Assembly (NCBI RefSeq): GCF_004114915.1 | Contig: NZ_CP022220.1 | Coordinates: 372,001 to 436,000, forward strand | Source: Bradyrhizobium guangxiense | GTDB lineage: Bacteria; Pseudomonadota; Alphaproteobacteria; Rhizobiales; Xanthobacteraceae | DNA length: 64,000 nt | Reading direction: 5' to 3' | Shown: positions 54,735-64,000 of the stretch, piece after piece | How the letters are laid out: every line of letters begins with the position of its first letter | Position numbering within the stretch: the stretch's first letter is position 1 | Program-made: the position numbers and the translations under genes | Notes under the pieces: model-generated | What the model was told of the DNA's origin: nothing | The model's database searches: none | What the model saw: the letters and a program-made list of their open reading frames with translations, nothing else

Positions 54735-57410
54735 AGAATCTTTCGCTCTTTCAGCACTGACGGCTTCTTCTAGAATGAAGGAGCTTTGGATGAACGATGG
54801 GAATGCCATGGGTCAGGTGATCCAGATAGATGAAGCCCGGATTCGCGATCACCTGGGCGAGATGGTCCGCGGAACGGTAGAAGAGACGCTGAATGCCATG
54901 CTGGAGGCCGAAGCGGACCTGCTGTGCGGTGTCGGACGCTATGAGCGGAGCCAGGCCCAGCAGGACACGCGGGCGGGCAGCTACGAACGAACGCTGCAAA
55001 CCAAGGCGGGCGACGTCAATTTGAAGGCCAGAAGCTACGGCGGCAAACCTTCGAGACGGCGACTATCGAGCGCTACCAGAGGCGGGAGAGCTCGGTTGAG
55101 GAGGCGCTGATCGAGATGTATCTGGCCGGGATTTCAGTTCGCCGGGTCGAAGACATCACGGAGGCGCTGTGGGGCACCCGGGTCAGCCCGAGCACAGTGT
55201 CGAACCTGAACAAGAAGATCTATGCCAAGATCGAGGCATGGCGGAATCGCAGGATCGAGGACGAGCATCCGTATCTCTATCTCGATGGCATTGTGATGAA
55301 GCGCAGCTGGGCCGGTGAAGTTCGCAACGTGTCGCTGCTGATGGCCTCGGCCGTCAATGCCGAGGGATTCCGGGGGATCCTCGGCATCTGTGAAGGTGCC
55401 ACGGAGGCAAGTCCGGCTGGTCATCGTTTTTGCGGCATCTCGTCGATCGTGGTCTCAAGGGCGTGCAGTTGGTGGTTTCCGATGCCTGCCGAGGTCTTGC
55501 CGAAAGCGTTACGGATTACTACGGGGGGTACGCTATCAGCGCCGCATGGTGCATTTTTATCGCAATGTCTTCAGCCTCGTGCCGTCGACCCGGGTCCGCG
55601 AGGTGAGCCACATGCTCAAGGCCATTCATACCCAAGAGAGCCGCGCCGCGGTTGGCGCGGGCGACCTCGTGGCGAAGAGCGGCGTGTCGGCTGGAAGCGC
55701 GGCCAGGCAGCCTATTCAAGCCTTATCGGGTTGAGGCGTCCGCGCGCCGCGCCCTCGGCGGACATACTTTCCAGTACGTTACAAATCGTACGTAACTCTT
55801 CTCGGCGAGTTCGGCGACCTGACGTTCCTGGTCGCGCAGAGACTTGACGTTATAGGCGTAAGTGGTCCCCCCGGCGATTGCCTTTCTTCTGCGGCCGCCC
55901 CGCCTGAGCCTCCATCCATGGCGCGCATCTTGCTCGCCACCGGAGCCGGCCGCGCCCAAAGATAGTCTTCCTGCTTGGTCAGCAGATGCCTGCATAGGAC
56001 AGTGAGCTTACGGGCAAGCGCGACCGCCGCGATCTGATGCCCCCGCTTCGCCCTGATGCGAACGAACAAGGCCTCTTTGCAGCACCCCATTCCGCCTCGA
56101 CCAGCATCGCCCGCGCGTGGCTGCGACCAACCTTGCTGATGCGCCCATGATGGGCAGCGCCGAGGCCCGACTGGCGTACCCGTGGATTCAGGCCGAAGTA
56201 GCTCACCAGCTTCTGTGGGCTCTTGACTCGCGTGACGTCGCCGACCGCCGCGATGATGCCGACGGCCACCGTTAGGTTGACGCTCGTGATCGTCATCAGC
56301 CTTCGCACGGGACTGTCGCCCATGACACTCAGTGCGATCTCGCGGTCCAACTCCGCCTGGTCTTCGGCGAGCCGATCGAGTTCACGGATATTCCGCTCAA
56401 GTGCCGGCTGCTCATCTGCCGGCACGACCTGCCGTGCAAGCCACACTCGGCCGCGCTGGTTGAGCAGGTCAGAGTGAAGGCACTTCGGAACAAGATGCGA
56501 CGCAAGGATCGCATGCACCTCATTCTTTACGCGTGTTCGACGACGTACAATCTGGTAACGCCGCGCCACCAGCCGGCGCAATCGCTCGGTAACCGCGTCC
56601 GGCGTCCACACTTCGGGCAAGTAGCCCGCGACGTAAAGGTTCGCGAGAGTGCCTGCATCAACCTTGTCGGTCTTCACATGCGCATGGGCGATCGCCTTCA
56701 CCTGCAGCGGGTTGGCGATCACCTCCCGGGCGACGAAAGGCGACAGTACGCGCGACGCTGCCATGCTATTGCCAGTCGCTTCCAGAACGACCTCGTCCGT
56801 CGGCTTAGGCGTCCTCCCGAAGCCTTCAAGTGCCACGCGGGTCATGTCGACCCGGCCTGCGTGCCGCAGCACGCCTCCTTCCCAAATCGCCACCTCCCAG
56901 AAGGTGCGGTGGATATCCATTCCGATTACGCGTCGCATGTCCGTCTTTCCTCCCCGCCACGTTGATAACGAGAGCGGCGGGCGACACGACAACTACGGAT
57001 TCGCGCTCTCGGCGCAACCGGGCGAGTCGTAAGAGGCGGCCACCTAACAAAACGAGCTCGCAGCTCATCGTACGAACCGGCCGCCCGCACCTTCGTGCTC
57101 CCGGAGCCTCTATCCCGGATACTCGCAGCATATGCCACCAGTTCGAAAAGCCAGTAGCGGAAACAGTGACCGCGCCATCCTCATACCGGTTAACAATCCG
57201 CTCGAGCGCATCATGAAGGAGATCCGGCGACGAACCCGTGTCATCGGCGCCTTTCCTGACGGTCAATCCTGTCTCAACTTGGCAGTGGCACGGCTGCGGC
57301 ACATTGCCGGAACGCGTGGTCGACCAAATGCTACATGAATATGCGACCGCTCTATCAGCAGCAACTCTCTGAGACCGGAGTCGTCGCCTGATCAATGTGC
57401 GAAAGATACT
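54735..57410 (+). mobile_element. IS256-family element, interrupted by IS110
   Basis: Near-matching inverted ends AGAATCTTTCGC (54735-54746) and GCGAAAGATACT (57399-57410) bound a decayed Mutator-type transposase: RIRDHLGEMVRGTVEETLNAML (54840-), SVRRVEDITEALWGTRVSPSTVS and YLYLDGIVMKRSWAGEVRNVSLL (55116-55400), FYRNVFSLVPSTRVREVSHMLKAIH (to ~55640). The C-terminus reappears only at ~57190 (NNPLERIMKEIRRRTRVIGA, FPDGQSCLNLAVARLRHIAGT). The gap between is filled by an IS110 element on the other strand. Frameshifts near 55045 and 55410 show it is inactive. Confidence 0.8.
55650..57150 (-). mobile_element. IS110-family element inside the IS256 element
   Basis: A DEDD-type transposase begins at 56938 (MRRVIGMDIHRTFWEVAIWEGG) and includes VLEATGNSMAASRVLSPFV, HAHVKTDKVDAGTLANLYVAG and the C-terminal IS110 block RRLMTITSVNLTVAVGIIAAVGD and KLVSYFGLNPRVRQSG. 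The frame shifts near 56080 to RIRAKRGHQIAAVALARKLTVLCRHLL. The limits given are approximate, set by where the IS256 reading is lost and regained. Confidence 0.78.
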
Positions 57411-57582
57411 GGACACTACCAGTTGCGACCTCGCCCGTTTCGGCGTCACGCAACTCGATGAAGCCGTCGATCTCCGCTTCGACGCCGCCGGTCGGATAGA
57501 ACATGAACTCCAAGAGAACGATTCCCTCGATGAGGGACATTCCCTGCTGTCCGATGACATCGCTTTTCACGACCTTCTTCAT

Positions 57583-58295
57583 GGCCGTATGTTGGGCGCG
57601 GGATCCGACTCCTGTCCATTGCTCGACGCCGGTCGTGCACTCCTTCGTCGGTTATCGGCGATCGACAATCCGCTTCGACCGCGGGCGCGCTCCGATGGTA
57701 TGATGCCATCGGAAAGAGTCGGGAAATCGCTGGTGATGTACGTCTACTGCAATGGAACCGCCCGTATCAGACATCGACGTTTTGGCGAGATACACGAAAT
57801 CGATTCGGACCTGCTGGACTGGAACGCCGTTTGCAGCGACGAGCGACAGATGGGACCGGAGCTCCACCATGAAGCCGTTATTAAGCATCCGGAATTGGGA
57901 AGACTTTCCCTAGGGTCTGGGAGTATCCGGAGGGCGTCGAGAACCATCAGGAAACCAACACCGGCTCCCACCACGTGGTCGAAGATTTCGACTACGGACT
58001 CGAGCACGACCGTCCCGAGTACGACGACGAGTGGCTGGAGCTCCCTCCGCCCGACAATCCGTTCGCACAATTCCAAACGTCGTACCGGGAAAGCACCGAT
58101 CTTCTCGCGCGAAGCGGCTCAGATGCCGGCAATCGCCTGGTCAACAAAAGCGGCGGCCTTGCCGCACTTAGGTCGCCTCGTGGAATGAAGCTGCCAATCA
58201 GATGTACTCGCGCCGGTCGCCAATACGGTGAAACGCGGACGTGGCGCGGATGCATCATGTCTCGACACGATGCAACTCATGCCAAAGGCCGGCAC
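57583..58295. other. Region upstream of the DUF4365-type gene, unrecognised coding traces
   Basis: About 710 bp. A plus-strand stretch at ~57885-58190 (EDFDYGLEHDRPEYDDEWLE, PDNPFAQFQTSYRESTD) has protein-like composition but no start, no ribosome binding site and no known family. It may be a gene fragment. Confidence 0.3.
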
Positions 58296-58652
58296 TGTGA
58301 CAGGATGTCGGCCTCGCTTACTCGTTCATTGGAGAAAGAAACGATAGGCCGCCTTGGTATTAGCCCAGTCTTGGCACACCATCGGAATGCTCTGTCCGAT
58401 GTCTCCGCCGATCTGCTTCAGCAGCATGCGAATTCTCTCGCCAAGCCGAGTGTCATGGAATTCGCAAAGCGCTGCTTCACGGTCAAACCAGGTCACCGCG
58501 TCAGACGTCAACCGATCCGCCTTCTCATCCCGCGCGCGTGAAGTCAGTCCATAGAGCACCTCTTCTCGAATCAGGTACCCGTCAAAGAATCACAAGCGTT
58601 TCTGGCGACTCAAGTTTTTCGGCACAGTACACCTCAAAAAATGTGGGTAATC
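58296..58652 (-). mobile_element. IS4-family element, 5' fragment (copy 2)
   Basis: The minus strand begins with the terminal repeat GATTACCCACATTTTTTGAG (58652 down to 58633) and encodes a transposase N-terminus (TWFDREAALCEFHDTRLGER, MLLKQIGGDIGQSIPMVCQDW, KAAYRFF). Homology to copy 1 ends near 58296. One base is inserted relative to copy 1 near 58336. Confidence 0.8.
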
Positions 58653-58804
58653 GTAGGGTTGCCCGGATGCGTACACTGCATCGATGAAAATGCGCAGACC
58701 GATAGAGGGCCGCGGCCCCGCCAGCTACACCTCTCCATAACGACGATCTGCACTCGCTCCGCGGTTAGAGCCCGCTCTCGATTGCTATGAATAGGCCGAG
58801 GAGC

Positions 58805-59710
58805 TCATGGGCGAGACAGATGAGGTAGTGTGAGTTCGCCTTTGCCCGCAACAACTGAGACATTTAATTTGTGTGCGGCGGCAGCCAAGACCGGCACCGG
58901 AACTGCGCTCTCGCCTGCCAGGCGCACAGCGCACTCAATATCCTTTGCGGAATTCGCGATTGAGATTGCCAGAACATCGGGTTTCTCGCCTAACAAAAAG
59001 GACACGAAGGCTTGAAATATTCCGCTATTGGTGGAGCCCCGACTAACCAGAGAGCGGAGTGTTACGAGATCGACGTCAAGGCCGCACGCAAACTGGCAAA
59101 CCTCCGCGGCTACCGCCGCTATCCCCATAGTCATGCTGTTGTAAACAAGCTTGAGCTTGTGACCTTGTCCGACATCTCCGACATGAAGAACGGTCTCACA
59201 AAACGCACCAAGAATGCCCTCAGCGACAGGAAAAAGCTTTTCATTCGATCCAACGATCGCGTTGAGAAGGCCTAGCTCTGCTTGTTCGGGGCTCCGCGTT
59301 ACTGGAGCGTCCATAAAGCTTAGGCCGCATTTTTGCGCCTGCTCAGCCAGTGCGACCGTTGAAGCAGGATAAGACGTCGAGCAGTCAATTATCAACCCTC
59401 CTCGGGGCATATGGACGAACAGCCCATCTTGCCCAAGGCATACTGCCTCAACCTCGCGGCTGGAAGGCAAGGATAACACGACGGCGTTTACATGCCGCGC
59501 CAACTCGGCGATCGAAGGATGTTCATGGGCACCTGCACCAGTCAAGCGATCCGCACCGAAGCGAGTTTTGTTCGCTTTGATATGCAGCTCGATTTGGTGA
59601 CGCAATAGGCTGATACCGATACCGGTTCCCATGCGTCCAGCTCCGATAAGGCCTATTCTCTGCTTCGCCGTTTTAGGAGCGACGTTGGGTGATGATTCCT
59701 CGCCAATCAT
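58805..59710 (-). CDS. Beta-hydroxyacid dehydrogenase family (copy 2)
   Basis: A 301-residue protein nearly identical in plan to the one at 27281: RIGLIGAGRMGTGIGISLLRHQ at the N-terminus, DAPVTRSPEQAELGLLNA, the Lys in GQGHKLKLVYNSM and RSLVSRGSTNSGIFQAF. The same DAPVTRS change is kept, so the altered substrate pocket is conserved rather than accidental. It is last in the leftward cassette, 3 bp after the HAD gene. The start MIGEESSPN is at the same position as in copy 1. Both copies are intact, which suggests both are used. Confidence 0.84.
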   Translation of the reverse strand: MIGEESSPNVAPKTAKQRIGLIGAGRMGTGIGISLLRHQIELHIKANKTRFGADRLTGAGAHEHPSIAELARHVNAVVLSLPSSREVEAVCLGQDGLFVHMPRGGLIIDCSTSYPASTVALAEQAQKCGLSFMDAPVTRSPEQAELGLLNAIVGSNEKLFPVAEGILGAFCETVLHVGDVGQGHKLKLVYNSMTMGIAAVAAEVCQFACGLDVDLVTLRSLVSRGSTNSGIFQAFVSFLLGEKPDVLAISIANSAKDIECAVRLAGESAVPVPVLAAAAHKLNVSVVAGKGELTLPHLSRP

Positions 59711-59713
59711 GAT

Positions 59714-60394
59714 TTATGCATTCCGAAAAAACCCGTGCCTTTGTAAGATTGGTAACAGCTCATGATGGTTGTTAATCGTGTAGTCAGGACGCGCCGCGCG
59801 CAAGCGCGACTCCGAAACAAATCCACCGGTAATGGATATGCTTACGAGTCCGAGATTGCGCGCGATATCCGTTTCGACCGGCATATCGCCGATGATGAAG
59901 GTTGACGCCGGCTTCAGGTTGTTTTTCTGCATGTATAGACGAAGCCGCTCTCCCTTGCTCATCGATTTATATTGGGTAGTGCGGTTTTCAAAGGCGAGCA
60001 CATCGTTGATGTAGTCGTCGATCCCAAGTCTTCTCAATTGGGAGCGCAGAGGATCGACTATATGGTTGCTCACGATGATGGACGAAGCTGCTTCTTGGTG
60101 CGCTAACTCCAACACCCTGCGCGCGCCCTCGCGCAGATCGGCTTTACCCGCAAGAGGTTCGTACGTGTCGTGAAAGATTGCACTGCCATCGCGATCCACC
60201 GTCGCAACCTCGTCTTGCGACATTCCGAGACTGCGATAAAGAAGAGATAGCGGAACATCGCAATGTTCCCGGAAGGTGCTCATGTCGATTGTTGCATGAC
60301 CAAAGCGATCTAGTATGGCATTTGTCGTTTGGAGCAGTGCGTACGTATCATCGAGCAGCGTTCCATTCCAATCAAAGACGAGAACCGGTTTCAT
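59714..60394 (-). CDS. HAD-family phosphatase (copy 2)
   Basis: A 226-residue HAD hydrolase, collinear with the protein at 26597 but with three extra C-terminal residues (FFRNA in place of FF). Motifs are VFDWNGTLLDD, IIVSNH, SKGERLRLYMQ and FIIGDMPVETDIARN. The Asn in place of the second Asp of motif I is kept. Its ATG is 9 bp after the PurF-like stop. The same spacing and order as in copy 1 show the cassette was duplicated as a block. Confidence 0.83.
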   Translation of the reverse strand: MKPVLVFDWNGTLLDDTYALLQTTNAILDRFGHATIDMSTFREHCDVPLSLLYRSLGMSQDEVATVDRDGSAIFHDTYEPLAGKADLREGARRVLELAHQEAASSIIVSNHIVDPLRSQLRRLGIDDYINDVLAFENRTTQYKSMSKGERLRLYMQKNNLKPASTFIIGDMPVETDIARNLGLVSISITGGFVSESRLRAARPDYTINNHHELLPILQRHGFFRNA

Positions 60395-60403
60395 GATTTG
60401 ACC

Positions 60404-61993
60404 TCAAGCAAGGATCGATTCCGAATAGGGAAGATCGGCCGCTAATTCGCGCAAGTTCCTATTCGCGCGCTTCTGCCCCGCAGGGGTTGGCATCTCGAAT
60501 GTAAACGGTGACAAATCGACGCCGTCTTGCCTGCAGGGCAACAACGATACTAGAAGTGGAAACGGCAGATACGTTATCGTGGCCGCGTTGATGGATGCCG
60601 CGATATTGCTTTCGATGATTTTGAGATCTTGCGGCTCCATCTTGTGAAAGCGAAGGATTTGCGTGCGCTGTTCAGGCGGCAATTGTTTCCATATCTGCCA
60701 GAATGCCAACTCATCTAGTGTGTCGATACCCATGCCGTAGTAGTTAGGAGCCACTATGGGCGGCGAACCGATCGCCCAATGTACGGCTTTGGCCCCAGCG
60801 GCAAGCAGCATATTCGTGACAGCCTGACTGGTATCGCCACGAATGAGGGCCTCGTCGACAATTATTATCGCGGCTTCAGCAAGGCTCGTTTCCGATACGC
60901 GGTACTTTTGAGCAATGAGACATTTTCGCTCGCTGGGTGTACCGATTAGAGTTCGCTGAAAAAATTGCGTTGAGACTACTTCCCGACGCTGGGCGAACAC
61001 GCCGTATTCGACGAGAGATGCAAACAGACCATCAGCGTACGGCCCGCCAGTATGCGGCATGGAGGAAACGATTGTGAGTGTGGAGCCTAGTTCTCCTTGC
61101 AGTCGCTGCGCAACAAGGCCACCAAGGGCGGCTCCGATGTTGTAACGGGTTTCGAAATGTGATTGGCCTTCGACCGATGTGTTCGGATTTCCTAAGTAAA
61201 GAGCTTCGTAGGCGCAGAGTTTGGCTTTGTATTGCCCGTTGCTCACGGAACGATCAACGCAGTACCCCATTTTCCCGTCTACATACCTGATGTGCCCTGG
61301 TAAGATTTGCTGTGTCTTACCCTCCAGATCGGCAAAGGCACAATTTTCCGAAGCAACCAGCAAGAACCCGTCATCTGTTTGCATAGTTTCCAATGGACGC
61401 AAACCACATCGATTACGGTATGCAACCAGATTTCCTTCTCCGTCCAGGAGAATCGCGCTAATAGCGCCATCAATTCGGTCATCAATGTCGCGAAAGATGT
61501 TTTCGTAATTGACGGGCAGACCGTGCCGCCAATAGTCTCTTTCACAAGAGCCTTCAATCCACTTGAGCAAGAGCTCAGCATCTGTGTTGCTGCCCAACCT
61601 ATAGCCCTGGGCAAGCAATTCTCCCCTGAGTTCACGGCCATTGACCAAGGCTCCATCTAGAGAAATTGCCAAACTGCGGCTGGTGCCCGCATTGTTGTGA
61701 ATTGGCTGAAGGTCCCCGCCATCGCTGATTCCGCGGCATCGGCTACGGATATGGGCGATTGCAACATGGGGCCTAAAATTCGGATCCTGTTCATCGTGCT
61801 CAATGCGCACTGAGTCGCATGAGGACTGAAGCGCTCTCGCATATCGAACACCTTCCTTGTGCATGAAAGCTGCAATGCCGACCCCCGCCTGACCGCGAAA
61901 TGCAAGTTTCGGAACCATGTGCTTGAGCCGATCATAAACCGTCGCCCGTGACTTGCTTGAAGAGCATAGAAACGCAGCAGCAACACCGGACAT
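60404..61993 (-). CDS. PurF-like amidophosphoribosyltransferase homologue with Ser nucleophile (copy 2)
   Basis: A 529-residue protein, the same length as the copy at 24999. It again starts MSGVAAAF, so Ser replaces the usual Cys in both. The pocket Arg (IAHIRSRC) and Asp (NTDAELLL) are kept, and the HNGN site reads SLDGALVN, closer to the ancestor (Gly present) than copy 1. The PRPP loop is VDEALIRGDTS. GSPPIVAPNYYGMGID is identical. Roughly three quarters of residues agree by eye. It is transcribed leftward from a sigma-54 promoter (62094-62108) and heads HAD and dehydrogenase genes. Confidence 0.8.
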   Translation of the reverse strand: MSGVAAAFLCSSSKSRATVYDRLKHMVPKLAFRGQAGVGIAAFMHKEGVRYARALQSSCDSVRIEHDEQDPNFRPHVAIAHIRSRCRGISDGGDLQPIHNNAGTSRSLAISLDGALVNGRELRGELLAQGYRLGSNTDAELLLKWIEGSCERDYWRHGLPVNYENIFRDIDDRIDGAISAILLDGEGNLVAYRNRCGLRPLETMQTDDGFLLVASENCAFADLEGKTQQILPGHIRYVDGKMGYCVDRSVSNGQYKAKLCAYEALYLGNPNTSVEGQSHFETRYNIGAALGGLVAQRLQGELGSTLTIVSSMPHTGGPYADGLFASLVEYGVFAQRREVVSTQFFQRTLIGTPSERKCLIAQKYRVSETSLAEAAIIIVDEALIRGDTSQAVTNMLLAAGAKAVHWAIGSPPIVAPNYYGMGIDTLDELAFWQIWKQLPPEQRTQILRFHKMEPQDLKIIESNIAASINAATITYLPFPLLVSLLPCRQDGVDLSPFTFEMPTPAGQKRANRNLRELAADLPYSESILA

Positions 61994-62093
61994 GCTATTA
62001 GCTCCTCGTGCTAAAGAACCGATCTCCTAGGTCCATCGCAGGCGAAGGTATTTAATCGCCAGGGGGCGTAGACGTGGTTCCGCCTCTCTTTAA

Positions 62094-62108
62094 GCAAGCG
62101 CCATACCA
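62094..62108 (-). promoter_or_regulatory. Sigma-54 (RpoN) promoter, cassette copy 2
   Basis: On the minus strand TGGTATG-GCGC-TTGC, followed by TTAAAGAGAG as in copy 1. It fits the -24/-12 consensus with two deviations in the -24 block. It lies ~100 bp before the start codon. Confidence 0.75.
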
Positions 62109-62194
62109 GCCCTTAGATCACTCGGCTCGCGCCCCCAGAGCCGACGGAATTCGAAAAGAGTTGGCCATTTGGTTTGCCAGCGATGATTTCGCGT

Positions 62195-62210
62195 CGTCCG
62201 ACTCCCGACA
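62195..62210 (-). promoter_or_regulatory. NifA-like site with one changed base, cassette copy 2
   Basis: On the minus strand TGT-CGGGAGTCGG-ACG. It is homologous to the perfect site of copy 1 but ends ACG instead of ACA. It stands ~87 bp before the -24 element. NifA binding may be weaker. Confidence 0.5.
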
Positions 62211-62752
62211 CGTTGTCTGAAGCGCGACGCGTTGGTACGAAAAGAGCCAAGCTCTGACTGTTGGTTCTCGGTGTCCTATGGTCCCACGGACCCGCTCGAG
62301 CTTGCCTGCGACGCAGTCCCCTCACATGCGCGAGCATGACGATTTCGAGCCGCACCAGGCCTTCTGATCCGGCGACCGAGTCGTAATCGAGCACCTGCTT
62401 CAGGCCTACCGCCTTTTCAAACACCGCAGGATCGGAATCAGAGGCTCCAGACAGATGGCGAGCAGGTCTTGGACGCGGTCGCCGACATCTTCAGTTTCCG
62501 ACTGGGATGCGAGTGAAGAGCCGCATTGAAGCCGACGCTGACGATCTCCTCTCGATGATCAACGTCCTTCGCCGCGCCGAACGGTTGTGCGCGAGCGCGA
62601 CGACAACGAGCAGGCTTAGAAGCGCTCGCAACGGGGCAACACGGTAGCGACGTTAAGATCGCTCAATTTCGAGCGCTTCATGACCGAAGGCAGGGCGCCA
62701 ACACTTAACCCTTTCGGTGAAACCATCGTGCGTGTCGGTTCAACGACATGAT

Positions 62753-63906
62753 CTGAGGCCGGCAAGCTGGACCACTTTGGCTAGAGTTTTCGCTGCCGAA
62801 TCCCCTCGGCTGGGAGGAGCGAAGGACGATGAAGGCCTCGAAGTTCTCGGACGCCCGGAAGGCGTTCATCCTGAAGCAGGGCAACGATGGCGTCCCGGCT
62901 GCGAAGATCTTCCGCAAGGTCGGGATCAGCCAAGCGACCTACTTCAACTGGAAGAAGAAGTGTGACGGACTGCTGCCGACGGAGATGCCGCGCTTGAAGC
63001 AGCTCGAGGCCCAGAACGGCAAGCTGAAGAAACTGGTCGCGGGCCTGTCGCTCGACAAGGAGATGCCGCAGGACGTGATCCGCCGAAGGCTATGAGGCCT
63101 TGCCGGAAGCGCAAGCTGGTTGACGAAGTCCGCAACGAATGGCAGGTCTCGATCCGCAGGGCCTGTGCGGCGTTTTAGTTTGACAGGTCGACCCACCACT
63201 ACAAGTCCCGTCGCTCCGGCCAAGCTGCCCTCGAGCAGAAGATCAAGGAGACCTGTCATGCCCGCATTCGCTACGGTTATCGCCGCGTTCACGTGCTGCT
63301 GCGTCGTGAAGGATGGGCGCCGTGCCAGAACAAGACCCGGCGCGTCTATCGCGAGTTGGGCCTGCAATTGCGCAACAAAAAGGCCCAAGCGCCGCGTCAA
63401 AGTCAAGCTGCGCGATGATCGCAAGCCGGCGACGCGATCCACGAGACCTGGGCGATGGACTTCGTCCATGACCAGTTGGCAACAGGACACAAGCTTAGCG
63501 TGCTGACAATCGTCGATATCTTCTCACGGTTCTCACCGGCGCTGGCGCCACGGTTCACCTTCCGCGGCGCCGACGTCGTGGCGGTGCTGGAAAGGGCCTG
63601 CAAAGAAGCGGGCTTCCCGGCCACGATCCGCGTCGATCAAGGCAGCGAGTTCGTGTCGCGCGATCTTGACCTGTGGGCCTACCAGCGCGGCGTCATGCTG
63701 GACTTCTCGCAGCCCGGCAAGCCGACCGACACGGATGTTGTAGACAAGCCCTATGTTGCAGAAGCCTTGCTGTGTCGGGATCGCGGCTTTGGCCGCCAAT
63801 CTCGTATACTCCTTCTCGGCGCATTCCACGCCTGCTCGTTCCTCAGCCCTCTTCGCGGGGATGTTGTATCATAGGCCGATCCACGCTTGGCATGGCTGGT
63901 GGGTAG
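62753..63906 (+). mobile_element. Decayed IS3-family element, OrfA and OrfB
   Basis: The left end (CTGAGGCCGGCAAGCTGGACC, 62755) is followed by OrfA (62829-63095: MKASKFSDARKAFILKQGND, ISQATYFNWKKKCDGLLPTE, LKKLVAGLSLDKEMPQDVI) and OrfB. OrfB starts near 63093 (MRPCRKRKLVDEVRNEW) and contains a stop near 63176 and another frame break near 63420; further on are AMDFVHDQLATGHKLSVLTIVDIFSRF, VRVDQGSEFVSRDLDLWAYQRGV and LDFSQPGKPTDTDVV with DDE-type residues. The last part breaks up after 63745 and the right end was not found, so the element may continue to or past the window end. Confidence 0.8.
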
Positions 63907-64000
63907 TCCAGCGCGCAGTTCGATGCTCCGGAACTTGTGCGCCAGCAGGGCCGGCCTCGTCCAGATTTAGTCAGTGCTCTTGGTCAGCATATGCCAGATG

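Larger units (their letters stand above)
54474..57582 (-). pseudogene. DUF4365-type gene split by nested insertion sequences
   Basis: The N-terminal part lies at 57427-57582 (GQQGMSLIEGIVLLEF, FYPTGGVEAEIDGFIELRDAETGEV) and the C-terminal part at 54474-54731 (RNLLLRVQGKATERERLQVETEE, YWTKGTAPVLLIVVALKTRKAY). Joined at GEV-RNLLLR they restore the expected DUF4365 pattern. About 2.7 kb of IS256 and IS110 sequence separates them. GTTGCG flanks both sides (54726-54731 and 57422-57427), as expected for a target duplication. The C-terminal part also shifts near 54500 (VVFEKANLPTLRG lies in another frame). Function of the family is unknown; nuclease-like or defence-linked roles have been suggested. 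Confidence 0.72.
61994..62752. other. Upstream region of cassette copy 2
   Basis: About 760 bp without a supported gene. The part next to the cassette carries a sigma-54 promoter and a near-NifA site. A leftward frame at 62113-62424 covers these sites and is not believable as a gene. The rest is unassigned. Confidence 0.45.

Noticed and set aside
57397..58188. A 263-codon rightward frame.
   Set aside because: Its first part overlaps the DUF4365-type N-terminus on the other strand, and its composition and lack of a ribosome binding site do not support a gene.
1..64000. CRISPR arrays, rRNA or tRNA genes, rhizopine synthesis (mos) genes, other nod or nif structural genes.
   Set aside because: None was recognised on either strand by reading; absence of a tRNA cannot be fully proven by eye.

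Overview
The window looks like part of the symbiosis island or accessory region of a rhizobium, most probably a Bradyrhizobium-like alphaproteobacterium. The reasons are a full-length NodU-type carbamoyltransferase, NifA upstream sites paired with sigma-54 promoters, many sugar or polyol catabolic and ABC-transport genes, and a heavy load of decayed insertion sequences and pseudogenes. The species assignment is inference.

Layout. (1) 0.3-6.9 kb: an AraC regulator, a PfkB sugar kinase, a PanB-like protein, then a tight run of four genes: sterol-desaturase-type di-iron hydroxylase, MocE-type Rieske ferredoxin, TIM-barrel isomerase-like protein and FAD ferredoxin reductase. (2) 7.3-17.3 kb: a catabolic block with a GH88 unsaturated glycuronyl hydrolase, an MHS-type MFS permease, an AraD1/FAH-family enzyme, a MocR regulator, an aldehyde dehydrogenase broken by two frameshifts, a class III CoA-transferase and an enoyl-CoA hydratase. 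Four copies of a 16-bp inverted repeat (ATTG-N8-CAAT type) lie in its promoter regions and suggest one regulon. (3) 18-28.2 kb: a methyltransferase, NodU, a class I aminotransferase whose catalytic Lys is Arg, and a three-gene cassette (PurF-like protein with Ser in place of the nucleophilic Cys, HAD phosphatase, beta-hydroxyacid dehydrogenase) behind a clear NifA site and sigma-54 promoter. (4) 28.4-38.3 kb: a PEP-hydrolase-like protein, a TIM-barrel/AAA+/Fis fusion, and a CUT1 ABC transporter operon in decay (binding protein, SDR and HAD genes all broken). (5) 39-51 kb: a ribose-type ABC transporter, a second hydroxylase, a second FAD reductase/TIM-barrel/Rieske set, a third FAD reductase and a LacI regulator, with a decayed IS3 element in the middle. 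(6) 51.3-58.7 kb: insertion-sequence remains, including an IS110 inside an IS256 inside a DUF4365-type gene, and one intact TylF/methyltransferase-like gene. (7) 58.8-62.2 kb: a second, inverted copy of the three-gene cassette with its own sigma-54 promoter; then a decayed IS3 element to the window end.

How it fits together. The hydroxylase/Rieske/FAD-reductase/TIM-barrel module, present twice, resembles in logic the MocDEF/MocC rhizopine catabolism functions and is probably a multicomponent oxygenase route for an O-methylated or deoxygenated cyclitol or sugar. The ribose-type ABC transporter would supply the second copy. The PurF-like cassette is probably expressed in nitrogen-fixing nodules (NifA/RpoN) and, with the nearby altered aminotransferase, may make or modify a small molecule of unknown structure. 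These functional readings are inference from sequence families and context.
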